DNA of 64,000 nucleotides from Chaetomium olivaceum (Eukaryota; Ascomycota; Sordariomycetes; Sordariales; Chaetomiaceae). The stretch lies in contig JAYWVB010000070.1 in NCBI GenBank assembly GCA_039881045.1, positions 93,101 to 157,100 on the forward strand, in the 5' to 3' direction. Under the pieces are notes generated by a model that ran no database searches, was not told the DNA's origin, and saw nothing but the letters and a program-made list of their open reading frames with translations. Position numbers and translations under genes: made by a program. Position 1 is the stretch's first letter. Each line of letters begins with the position of its first letter. This document shows, piece by piece, positions 10,398-20,615 of this stretch.

Positions 10398-11900
10398 CTA
10401 ACCGCCTCCCCACGGAATCCCATCCAAATCATCCATATAATCCTCAAAACAATCCAGCTCCCCTCCCAACCCATCCTCCCCATCACCCTCCCCCTCCCCA
10501 CCATCCTTTTTACTCCCACCCCCACCACCAAAAATAACACTAAAATCCGCATACACCCCACCACCCCCCTCCCCATCGCCATCCCCACCATCCCCGAACC
10601 CAAACCCATCCTCGTCATCATCATCGTACACATACCGGCTTTCCAGCTCGGATGTAGGAAAGGCCATGCAGTCGTCCGCCGAGGAGACGTCGTACAGCGG
10701 CTCGATGTCTTCGAGGGGGATGAGGGGGCGCGTGACGCGTAGTTCGGGGGATCGTAGAGGGCGGAGTTTGGGGGAGGGGATGCGCAGGCGGGTTTTGGGC
10801 GCGTGGTGGTGTCCGTGTCCGTGTCCATGCCCGTGCCCGTGCCCGTTTGCGGGGGCTGGGTGGCCGGGATGGTTGGCGTGGTGCTGGTTGGGGATGTGGA
10901 TGTGGATTGGGCCGTTACCGTTACCGTGGCCGTTGGTGTTGTTGCCATTGCCAGAGGGGCGGAAGCCTGGGTATTGCTGTTGTTGTGGTGACCCGGGATG
11001 TGTTGGTCGGCGGTCGTGTGCCGGGTGGTTGTTGGGGTTGGGGTTGGGCGAGGTGATGAGGTAGCGGCCGCCGACAAAGGCCGTCGTTGAGCCGTGGCTC
11101 TGCTGGAAGACGGCTGTCTTGGCGGCGAGGTCTGGGACGGGTATGTTGGCACGCTCTGCCGCTGTGGCATAGACCCGGCTGCGGAGGCTGTTAAGCAGGG
11201 CTGCGCGATGGAGCCAGGTCGACGGGTTAGGCTGCTGCGAAGGGGACGGGGCCTGGGGCGGGGTGATGACGGCGCTGTTGAGACGCCGCGCCGACATGAT
11301 GGCCGTCAGTTTGAGGAAGCGCTTGTCGCCAGAAGCTGCCGCCTCCCGGTTGAGGATATGGGTGGCGGGGAGAGAGAACGGCTGCGAGAGACGCGAGGTT
11401 ATGAGATGGCGGAGCAGCCGACGCTTTTTGTACGTCGTCGTCGACGTCCCAGGGCCATCAATGTCCGAGTCCGGTCGGCGGCGTTTGAGGCACGGCCCGG
11501 AGTGTGAAGACGGCGCTGGGAGTGGAAAGGTCACAACCGCCTCTTCCGAGGAGACGAGTTGGGGGAAAGTTAGGGACGGGTCCAGGGTCGACGGAAACAG
11601 AGATGGTTCTCTCTTGACCGGAGTGACCGGGGAAGATGCTTCCGATGTGGTCCGCGCCGGCGAGCCCGGAGGTGTGGGCTTCACCTTGAGCTTCAGCTCG
11701 GGGCGAGCTGGGCTTTGGCTCCCCGATCTGGTGCCCTTTGAGATTTCCAACAGTCTGTCACCAAAGCCGGAGATGGTAGCCGTGTGCAGAAGCGCGGCTT
11801 CGAGCTCAGCACGGTGGCTGTCCTCGAGCCGGCCGTCCCCAAAGTGCCATGGTCCGTACTGCTCGATACTCTGGCCGATATGTTCGAGTTGAACACCCAT
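10398..11900 (-). CDS. Conserved fungal protein, Pro/His/Gly-rich, unknown function
   Basis: Single-exon frame of 500 aa starting MGVQLEHIGQSIEQYGPWHF. A basic block at residues 158-210 (KKRRLLRHLITSRLSQPFS, then KRFLKLTAIMSARRLN) and a helix at about 228-250 (WLHRAALLNSLRSRVYATAA) look like the conserved core, similar to hypothetical proteins of filamentous ascomycetes. The middle is low complexity: PNPNPNNHP, GNGNNTNGHGNGNG, then alternating GH pairs (about 358-370). The C-terminal third is acidic and Gly-rich, ending EDYMDDLDGIPWGGG. The basic block next to an RRRP motif suggests nuclear location, by inference. No catalytic motif or signal peptide is visible. Long antisense frames overlap it but follow its codon bias. 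Confidence 0.75.
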   Translation of the reverse strand: MGVQLEHIGQSIEQYGPWHFGDGRLEDSHRAELEAALLHTATISGFGDRLLEISKGTRSGSQSPARPELKLKVKPTPPGSPARTTSEASSPVTPVKREPSLFPSTLDPSLTFPQLVSSEEAVVTFPLPAPSSHSGPCLKRRRPDSDIDGPGTSTTTYKKRRLLRHLITSRLSQPFSLPATHILNREAAASGDKRFLKLTAIMSARRLNSAVITPPQAPSPSQQPNPSTWLHRAALLNSLRSRVYATAAERANIPVPDLAAKTAVFQQSHGSTTAFVGGRYLITSPNPNPNNHPAHDRRPTHPGSPQQQQYPGFRPSGNGNNTNGHGNGNGPIHIHIPNQHHANHPGHPAPANGHGHGHGHGHGHHHAPKTRLRIPSPKLRPLRSPELRVTRPLIPLEDIEPLYDVSSADDCMAFPTSELESRYVYDDDDEDGFGFGDGGDGDGEGGGGVYADFSVIFGGGGGSKKDGGEGEGDGEDGLGGELDCFEDYMDDLDGIPWGGG

Positions 11901-14900
11901 GTCAGGCTTCTCCTTGCCTTGTCGTACCGGTCAAGCAGAAACCCAGTCAAATCCTCCTGATACTTGGGGTGATCCTTGGTGTCGGCTTAGCGCATATTCA
12001 GCCGGTTCTGAAGCCAAGAACCAGACAGTGGGGTGAGAAGTCCAGAGCGGAAAGATTCCTTAGGACGCGGGAAGGAAGGGGTGAATGAAGCATGCCGAAG
12101 TTGATTGGTAACGCTGCTCCAGACGGAAAGCTGGGATGAGGTGAGCGGACCGTCCGTCACCTCGATCGATGGAAGCCGTGCAAGAGAGGCGTTGGTTGGA
12201 GAGAGAAAGAGTGCTCGATGAGGCTTGTTACCCACGTCTCGATCGGCGGAGAACGCGGGGGTTCCGGGCAGTCGGGAGCGGGCGTGTGGAGGGAAAGAGG
12301 CAAGCAGAGTGGGATGGGAAAGAAGCGCGTGTTCTCAGCCCAACATGTATTTATTGGGGATGGGGGGGACCAGATGGGAAACCAGCCAGCCGGTGTCAAG
12401 TGGAGAAGTCGACGATCTGGTTTGAGGGGCGGAACCTGGGGGAGAATGCTCCTCTCGAGGGCACTAGCAGGGCGCTAGCGTGGTGACGTCCAAGGGTGCC
12501 CAGTCAGAGGCAGGGTTGCATGGCAGCTGGTCCCAAGAAAGGGAATTCTGGGGATGGGAAGGTGGGAACTTTCCGGGGTCGAAGGCGAAAGGAGACTCTG
12601 CTGACTGGTTGGACGGGTTGGTGGCGTTGGAGGAGCTGGAGGCCGGGGGGCAGGCATTCGCAGTTGGTGTTCGATTTGCTCCACCAGTTGGACGACGACA
12701 GTGACAGGCTGGGGCAGAATGACAGGCTCGGGACTGGACAAGTTCGACAGAGGACGTACGAATAGCGGGGAACGGCCAGGGGCGGGCGTCGGATGATGAA
12801 AAGTGGAAGGGGCCGAAATGCGGAGAGAATGTGCCAAGCCGGCAGAGCAGATTGAGAGCCTCACTTAAGATCGTCAGAAGACTTGGTCTGACCTGACCTG
12901 GGTCACTCGGATTCGGCAGAAATAATGGCGCTTCGTCGATGCTGATCCTCGTGGTTGCTTGTAGTTACTCGGCTGCTTCCAGGTTGTCCTTCGAAATGAG
13001 TGCTTCCAGGTTGTGGGAAGGGAACGGAATCCCAATGGAAGGAACTGAATGCCACACACAATACTTCGGTACTTCGTAAGGTAAGGTACCTTAGGCACTC
13101 TGTTTCATGGCCATCAAAACAGCAAATTGAAAAGAATCATTAACAAATGAGCGGCAACAGTTGGCCAAAAAAGGTCACCGAAAGGGAAGAAACCAGTCGT
13201 CGAATTGGCTTGGCGTAATCCCAAAGCCAATTCTTTGCTTTTCACTCGAGAAAAAGCCTCGTGTGCAGTGGTGCGCTTCTGGCAGGAACAAACCCAGATC
13301 CCTGCCCCAGTCGTGCCATTGTGCCAGTCAAGCCAGTCAAGCCAGTCCCTCCAGGCTTCCAGGGACCTTGCTCCGACCCGCAAACCGCCCTAAACCTGGA
13401 ACCGCTTGGCCCATGCACGGTGCCCAAATTGTCACAAATTCGCCTTTGGTTCTTTTCCCACGAGGAATTTCCCCTTTTCAGCTCCTTCACCCCTTGAGAA
13501 CATTTCGACTTTGTCGATAAAACTCGTGTGGTGGCTGACTGCCGACTGGTACCGGGCAGCCTTCACAACCCACAACCCCTGCCAACGCCGTTCAGCGACA
13601 CGTGGATATCGTAAGTTATTCCCGGCCGGACCAAAATGTTGGGTTCGCCTCGATGCTGGAAATGTTGCGCGGAACTTTCCGCCCCCTGAGGAATTGTCCC
13701 CCAGATCTGCTCGGCTCGAGCTTTGCGGGGAACCCCTAAGACCAGCAGGGACCACAGCTGGAGGAGTCCCGTCTGCGAGCCCCAGTGAAGACTCCACAGG
13801 CAGTGGCAGGGCCTCCGCGGAGCTGAAATCAGAGCTCAGACCACAAGTCCCCGCCGTAAATGTGTTCGAGGAGTTGTGTTCGAATCTTCAACGAAGGCTG
13901 TCGATTGACGATTTCGTTCGTGGCATTCACAGATCTGAGGTTGCACTTTCCTGCCGGTTGAAGGCTGCGGCTTGCCACGGCTTTCGTGGCTGCAAGAAGG
14001 ACGAATATGGCCGAGACCGGTCAAGCCCAACTTGGATAAAATAGACTCGGGTCGCAGAGCCAATTCCCTTCCTCCAAAAAACGTGCCGATTTGAGGGGGG
14101 CCGGTGGTCGGTCACACACTCGCTAAGATCGGCCACTCACCAGGCGCCGCCTATTTGGCGGTCCTGCGGCCGCGTGACCCCCCAGATCATGGATACGCAG
14201 CAGCCCCCTCGTACTCGGAGCACTTGGTACGTCAGACAACTTCCCAAACGGCACAACCGCAGAACGAAGGGGCCTGGCTCGCCAACCCTTCTCTGCGGCA
14301 ATTGATGCACCCGAACGCCATCGGGCAGCAATCCGGGCGACATGTTTCAGTGCGCTAGAGTGTGTTTGGTGGTTGTGGCGCTGTTCTATTGTAATCTACA
14401 CAGGAACGACACGAGAGACTCAATGGAAGACTATGGCATGCGTTGAGTGGTTGGATTGTGGCCATTCACCGCACAGCTATTTCAATAGCCGGCGTATGGA
14501 TATGGGAACTGCGGGAAACACCGTGAAGTGTGACTGTGATCCCGGAAATTTCAATACCTAGGTCGTCATTTGAGTACTGGGAAGGAGAACTTGAATGGTG
14601 ATGAGCACATAAGTCGGACGGCAGTATCAGGATACGAGTCTCTCATTTCATGTTCCATTAAATGTAAAGAGCAGTGACGACTGTCTCGTTGCGTCTAGTC
14701 GTTGCGTAACTCGCTTCAAATTGAATACGCCTCCCATCCATGATAGTTAGTTGGCGTGGCACACCATTGGCATAGGTTATGTTGCATTATTTCAAGTTCA
14801 TTTTGAATCAGCATAATCAACGGCCTAACCTGAGCTCTGGGCCGCAGTCCATATTTTCTTTTCACCCAAAGCGTGTGTTTTATAAAACCGCGTAGAGCCA

Positions 14901-16311
14901 ATACACAGCAAGACGTCTCGAATAAGCAAATTTAAGATGGGTTGTTTCACATCTTCGCGTATTGATTTAGCTCCGGCGAAACATTGTGTAGGCGGTCAGC
15001 ATAGCCGAAATAATAAGTTGATTCCCTTAATCATGCGTTTCTACGCACAGAAGGTGAAGCTTTTCGGCTTGCATGATTCCATGAAGACCAGAATAACTAG
15101 CACCACCCGCGCTGCTCAGGCTCCCACAAAACGGGATCCCGAGTGTGCCGGGAACCGGAAAGTCAGGGATGAGACGGGTTGGATGTGTGGGCTGCAACCA
15201 CCAGCACACACACAGTACGAAGTACATCTGTACAGACCCCCGCTCGTCGTTACAGTCGAATAACGGCTGACCCAGAAACTCTTGAAAAGGTTTCATTAAG
15301 AAACCGTCGTCCCGTGTTTCTCCAAACAAGGGCATTGTTGAGAGTTTGGTTGAGGCTCACATTTTCCACCACTCACGACTTCTTCAGATTTTTTATGTTG
15401 CAGTTGCACGACCCTCCTTCTCGGATGACGGCCGGGGTTCCAAACTGGGTCCGTGGGGGCCAGCCCAGACGATCTGGGGAAACTGACCCCCAACTATCAA
15501 GGATTTCAGATGACCGGGCCCTAGACGTGGGGGTTTCTGCCCCACCACACGACGATGGAGGCTTGGCTCAAACAAAAAAGCAACCTTTGCCAACCTCGAC
15601 CAGCTCATTGGACTTAAAATAGCGACGGAAGCCCAGGAAGAAAAAAAGTATTGTTTCGTCCTGCAGAGCGAAATCACATCTCCGATATCGCGGATGTCCA
15701 GAATCATGCAGGACGGGGGGTGACTCTGATCGCCTTGTTCACCTGCTGGATCTACACAGTGGTCGTTGAATCGGCGGCAACCAAGACTGGGCAAGGCAAG
15801 GGTGGGAATGCGATTCTCAGAATTCATGGGAAAACCACGGCTGCTTCACAGCCAAAGGTTGTTGATGTTGCACGACCGACGGGACTCCATCACGTGGATG
15901 CCTCGGCACAAGAGGAGCCCGGCACCGTCCATAGCCGGAAATACCGCTGAAGTGGATCCCGTCCGGGCTGATGGCTCTCAACAGGCCTCAACGACAACCA
16001 TTTGTTGTTGACTTGGGCCGGATGAAGTGATCCGGGGTCGATACACACCGCGACGGGAGTCGATTGTTATTTTCTGTTTTGAGATTTCCATTCTCTGAAT
16101 CTCGCTCAGTCGGTCATTACCAAAGGCTCACTCTTTTGCCACGCGTGACTTGGAGAGATCACAGTCAGCTCAAACTCAGGGGCTATCTTGGCGCGGAGTA
16201 CGGCGCTCGCCGGGAAGATTCAAGACTCAACGTGAGATCAATTCGATTAACGCAGCTCACCGTAAACGTGGAAAGGCTCAGAATTGCCCCGTGCACACGA
16301 CCACCATCACA
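11901..16311. other. 4.4-kb intergenic region between divergent genes
   Basis: Divergent promoter space between the Pro/His-rich protein gene (-) and the thioesterase gene (+). Open frames on both strands (the longest, 13406-14044 +, is 212 codons) lack domains, show biased composition and overlap one another. Notable items are a TAAGGTACCTTA palindrome at 13082-13093 and a CAAGCCAGT tandem near 13328-13350. I see no RNA gene. Confidence 0.4.
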
Positions 16312-17482
16312 ATGCCCTCCAATATGGGGCCGCCACAGCCCCTGCAGGAGGCGTTGGAGCTGGTGAAGCTCCCGTCAGTCGGCGAAGCCCGCCGGTTCAT
16401 GGGGACGAGAGCCGCATATCTCCCGGGCTCCGACTTTTCCATGGAGGATTCGCCAACCTTTCACAAGGCTGCGTTTGGCGGGCATGTGTACGCCCAGGCC
16501 GCGCTAGCAGCCGCCCGCACCTGGAGGGAGCTGGAAGACGAAAAGGGGACGACGCCTGCTCAGAGGCTAGATATCCACGTATGTTTACCGGGCCCCATCC
16601 CCATCCCCACCCAATTAAACCCAACCCCCCACTACCATTCTTACCATACTAACCTCCCCCACCCTCCCGCAGACAATACACGGCTACTTCACGCGCGCGG
16701 GCATCCCGTCGCGGCCGTTCGTGTACAGCGTCACGCCGCTGACGGCGTCGCGCACCTTCAGCACGCTCTCCGTCACCGCGCACCAGCCCGCCCTGCCCAG
16801 CACCAACCCGCTCGGCGACCGCTTCCCGCCGGCCGCCGACGCCCGCCTCCCGCTCTCCCCGCCCTGCTTCGCCGCGCTCTGCTCCTTCAAATCCCCCGCC
16901 CCGCACAGCCGCGGCGTGTCGACCCAGGAACCGCCGCCGCAGGTGCGGTTCAGGGAGATTTTGGCGGCGAGGAAGCCGCGCGAGTGGCCGCCGGCGCCGC
17001 CGGTGGATATTGATGGGATTGTGGAGCTGGTGGGGGAGGGGCAGGAGGGGAGGTTCCCCGTGGCGGAGATGCGGAAGGTGGATATGAGGGCGTGGAACGA
17101 GGGGAGGGAGGTGTGGGAGCGGAGGGAGTTGTTGCTGTATCGGCTGTGGAAGCCCCTGCCTGAGGGGGATACGAGCGCGCATGTGGCGGCGCATGCGTAT
17201 GTTGCGGATCGGAATGGGTTGCTGGTGGGGAACCATGTCGGGTTTGGGCATGCGTTTGGGAGGGCGGCGAGTTTGAGTTATAGTCTGGTGGTGCATGTGA
17301 ATGCGGAGGAGGCGGTGATGCGCGAGGGGGAGGACCAGTGGTGGGTGCAGGAGATGTGGTTCCCGAGGGCGGCGGCGGGGAGAGGGGTGGTGGAGAGCAA
17401 GATTTGGAGTCCTCAGGGTGTGCATGTTGCGACGGAATATCAGGATGGGCTGATTCAGGGGATTGAGTTGGGGAAGTTGTAG
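16312..17482 (+). CDS. Acyl-CoA thioesterase II (TesB-like, double hotdog)
   Basis: Hydrolyses fatty acyl-CoA to free acid and CoA, usually in peroxisomes. There are two exons (16312-16578, 16673-17482) and a 94-bp intron (GTATGT...CCCGCAG, phase 0), giving 358 aa. The first hotdog carries FHKAAFGGHVYAQAALAAA and, after the intron, TIHGYFTRAGIPSRPFVYSV and SRTFSTLSVTAHQP. The second carries HAYVADRNGLLVGNHVGFGH, SLSYSLVVHVN and the terminal motif GVVESKIWSPQGVHVATEYQ, with the family Gln near the end. ATG 16312 gives MPSNMGPPQPLQEALELVKL; the same frame is open upstream to 16150 but that extension is unlike the family. The C-terminus is GKL, a weak peroxisomal-like ending at best. Confidence 0.88.
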
Positions 17483-18318
17483 GTTTGGACGGCGGTTAAT
17501 AGGTGGGTGTGCTAGGTGGGTGTGTTAGGTGGGTGGGTGTCAGGTGTGAGCAGAAGGGAATGTCTCGATGCGTTATCCTTCAAGTAATACAGTAATGACG
17601 CGAGCCATACCGTCCGTGCAATATATCCAAAGTTTGCGCACTGCGTTTCCAACGAGGGCCACCATCTAACTGGGTAGCGTAGCGGTTAGGCGGTGGCCCT
17701 CGGCCCGGGCCAGCACATGGTTCAACTTGCCAAAAACCCGGACTTAAGGGAGGCCATAGGTTCGAACCGTGATGCGACCCCGGGGTTTTTCTGGGAGGCG
17801 ATGGGACGCCAACGGAGTCCTCCACATCAGAACTTAGGCAGGCACCGGCCTGACGGGGTATTAACGGGCTGCCACTGCGCACATCGGAGTAAACCCCCTC
17901 GGGGGTTTCGTAACCGGCTACCTCCTCAAGGGGCTAGCCGGTGAGCTTTTGCTGTTGTTGACCAACACAACGACGTACAAAACGAGTAGGAGAAATAAAA
18001 TGTTATCTTAACTTTTCATAGAGTTGCTAAAAGAATGTGCTTAATTTCAAAATCAAAATAAAAAGGAATCTACTACTCCTAATCGTTCATGTTACTTGAG
18101 GGAAGTCGATGACGGGTATCACGTGTCATATCACATGCGCCCTAACCCAAAACAGCAAGCACCTGCAGCTCGGCTGGCTCTGTGCTTCGGGCTGGCTGGG
18201 CCAAGCACCACCCAAGTCAGACCATTTCTCAAAACCCGTCGAACCGGCCTCACACCTCCGCCAAAAACCACCCCGACCAATTGACCCGCACACCATCCCC
18301 CTCCCGACGACCGACACC
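17483..18318. other. Intergenic region containing a possible SINE
   Basis: Between the thioesterase and COX4 genes. It holds a GTGGGTGTGTTAGGTGG-type GT-rich tract just after the stop codon, the tRNA-like element at 17671-17770, an inverted pair around CCCCCTCGGGGG (17896-17907) and an AT-rich stretch at 17990-18070. Confidence 0.45.
17671..17770 (+). repeat. tRNA-like pol III promoter element, possible SINE head
   Basis: An A-box-like sequence (TAGCGTAGCGGTTAGG, 17675-17690) is followed about 70 bp later by a perfect B box (GGTTCGAACC, 17759-17768). The segment does not fold into a tRNA cloverleaf: the arms of the T stem around the B box do not pair. The boxes are further apart than in an intronless tRNA. 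A body of about 180 bp and an AT-rich tail follow. This is the layout of a tRNA-derived SINE, but one copy cannot prove it. Confidence 0.35.
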
Positions 18319-19367
18319 ATGTTCCTGCAGCGTTCCGCCGTGGCCGTCGCGCGCCGCGCCGCCGTGTCCGCCCCGGCGCTCCGTCGCACCATCGCCACCA
18401 CTGCCGTGCGCCGTAAGTGCTGCTGCTGCTGCCGAAAAAACAAACCCGCCCGGGCCAAGCGGGCAGGGGGGGGGAGCTCCAAAATGTCGCAGCTGCGTCG
18501 TCGCCCGAGCTCCCCCACGCCGCCCAATTGAGCTCTGCGTTATATCGACAGGTGGACTGACGGTCTTGGATGTGCAGGCAGCGCCGTTCCCGACCAGCCC
18601 AAGATCAAGACTCTGAGTGGTAAGAATATTTCGTGTGTTTGGGGTGGAGGTTGCGTCATGGGTCGAGGGAGCTTCTGACGTCAGTCGATTGACGTTGGAG
18701 CTGGATGTGATGGGATACAAAGTGGTGGGATGGTAGGCTGGGATGCAGGATGGTCGTTGTCGGAGTTATGGTTATGGTTAGATTCTACGGGCGGACAGCT
18801 GACGACCGTCGCAGAGATCAAGGCGGAGGAGGACCTTATCGGCCCCGGCGCCCGCGTCGGCACCGTCCCCACCGATATCGAGCAGGCCACCGGTCTCGAG
18901 CGTCTTGAAATCCTCGGAAAGATGGAGGGCGTCGACATCTTCGACATGCGCCCGCTGGACGCCTCGCGCCTCGGTAAGTAAACCGCCACGCCGCGGTTGC
19001 GATGCGGGGTTGGCTAACAAGGAGGGGCAGGCACACTCCAGGACCCCATCAAGGTCCGCTCCGCTGGCGACGAGCAGTTTGCCGGTTGCACCGGTTTCCC
19101 CGCCGACTCCCACAACGTCATCTGGCTCACGGTCAGTGCACCCTACCCCGTCGCGGGCTCTCCGTCCCCGGAAAGAAGCCGCCACTAACACGAGACCACC
19201 ACTTGCAGATGACCCGCGAGCGCCCCGTCGAGCGGTGCCCCGAGTGCGGCAGCGTCTACAAGATGGAGTACGTTGGCCCGGAGGATGACCACCACCACTA
19301 CCACAACCCCCACGGCCTCGAGGAGCCCAAGACTTTTGCCAACTTCGTCAAGCCCGAGTACTGGTAA
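18319..19367 (+). CDS. COX4: Cytochrome c oxidase subunit 4 (mammalian COX5B type)
   Basis: Nuclear-encoded, zinc-binding subunit of mitochondrial complex IV on the matrix side. I infer five exons: 18319-18412, 18578-18619, 18815-18973, 19031-19131 and 19209-19367; introns are 165, 195, 57 and 77 bp. All phases agree, giving 184 aa. The N-terminus is a clear mitochondrial presequence rich in Arg and Ala (MFLQRSAVAVARRAAV...). The mature part has VGTVPTDIEQATGLERLE, DPIKVRSAG, FAGCTGFPADSHNVIWL and the zinc motif RCPECGSVYKMEYVG. It ends with a His-rich DDHHHYHNPHG and KPEYW. The first two introns are long for so small a gene. Identity is firm; the acceptor of intron 1 (18575-18577) was chosen for phase and for SAVPDQPKIKTLS. 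Confidence 0.93.
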
Positions 19368-20045
19368 ACAGTCCTTTACTGAAGGGAAAAGCGGCAACAA
19401 GATCAGGGGGCTGGAACAGGACTGGGATTGTAGAATATCCGGACATCAGATGAGGTTGTATAGAGGACTTTTCTATGTCTCGAGGTGGATGCAGTTGTCC
19501 CACCAGCGGCACACGGTATGGGCGACTGGAGTGAATGCTGTGCAGGCCCGATATTCTACCTACGTTGCGTGGCCCGAAAACAATCTACGCGTTCCGCCGC
19601 TCGACCTAGGAAGCCCCGACTAACTACCAGGCAAGCGCAAGCTTAACCTTGCATCGCCGCAGCATGTAAAGTCATGTGCTACTTGCAAGACACTCCAGGA
19701 CTGTTTGCGTAGGCCCTAGCGGCGTTTCACGTTCGCGGTGAGAACCCCATCACACTCAGCACTGCATGAGGACCCAGGTACAGGAGTACGGCTGGTGTGT
19801 GTAGTCCAGACAAGCGACGGCCTGCTCGCCGCGGAGTCGTCAATGAATGTCGTCATGAATACCCAGTGGCTGGAGCTTAGCAGTGCCTCATGCAAGAGAG
19901 GCGGGGCAACCATGAGCTCCAACCACCGGGCAGATGCTGTGTGAAACGTCTTCGAAGCACCAATGCCGAGCTCCTCGGCCCCCCAATGCCTCGACCAATG
20001 AGCTAGGTCTGGGTGTCGTGCTGTCCCAATTGTGTGTTGGGATTC
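19368..20045. other. Intergenic region between convergent genes
   Basis: 3' flanks of COX4 (+) and the DUF4604 gene (-). Short open frames only; I see no repeat or RNA. Confidence 0.4.
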
Positions 20046-20615
20046 TCACCCCTCGTCGTCGCCAAAGCTGAGCTTGACTTTCTTGGCCTTCTTCTTTGTT
20101 TTCGGCTTTGCTGCCGCGCCTGTGTCGTCCTTCCTTTCCGTCGCAGTGGCGGTGCCTGTCTTGGGTCGACTGCTCTTGTTGTCCTCTGCGTCCTCGTCGT
20201 CGGCCTCGGCACCGATTATTTTATTAATCTTCCTCTTCTTGCGCTGACCGCCAATATCCGCCACCTTCTCCTCCACTCTCGTGCTCGCATCAGCGGCGGG
20301 TGTTTCCTCAGCAAGACTGGCATCTAGTTGTGTGGATTCTGTCGACTCCTCTGCCTTCTCCTTCTCCTTCTCCTTCACGGTGCCGTCAGCACCGACCGTG
20401 ACGTCGACCGCATTCCCTTGGTCATCCACCACCAGCGGTGCGTCCTCGGCCTCGGCGCTGCCCGATCGCGGTTTGACGGCCCGGCGCCTCCCCGCGAGAA
20501 TCGGATCGGGCCCGTCGCGGTCGGCCCCGGACGGGTGTTCCCCGCGCAGGCGGGCCAGGAAGGGCGGCAGGGTCGAGTTGTACTGCAGGTTCTTTGCCGA
20601 GATCTTCTGCGACAT
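20046..20615 (-). CDS. DUF4604 domain protein
   Basis: Single exon, 189 aa, start MSQKISAKNLQYNSTLPPFL. The N-terminal block (KNLQYN...LPPFLARLRGE, GPDPILAGRRRAVKPRSGSA, EDAPLVVDDQGN) and the lysine-rich C-terminal tail KKAKKVKLSFGDDEG are the two conserved ends of the DUF4604 family. Between them is a charged, disordered linker with KEKEKEK and GQRKKRKINKIIG, which resembles a nuclear localisation signal. The family has no established function; nuclear or nucleolar location is inferred from composition. No introns are needed. Confidence 0.85.
   Translation of the reverse strand: MSQKISAKNLQYNSTLPPFLARLRGEHPSGADRDGPDPILAGRRRAVKPRSGSAEAEDAPLVVDDQGNAVDVTVGADGTVKEKEKEKAEESTESTQLDASLAEETPAADASTRVEEKVADIGGQRKKRKINKIIGAEADDEDAEDNKSSRPKTGTATATERKDDTGAAAKPKTKKKAKKVKLSFGDDEG

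Noticed and set aside
13406..14044. 212-codon frame on the + strand
   Set aside because: No domain, mixed composition and overlap with an antisense frame. It looks random in GC-rich intergenic DNA.
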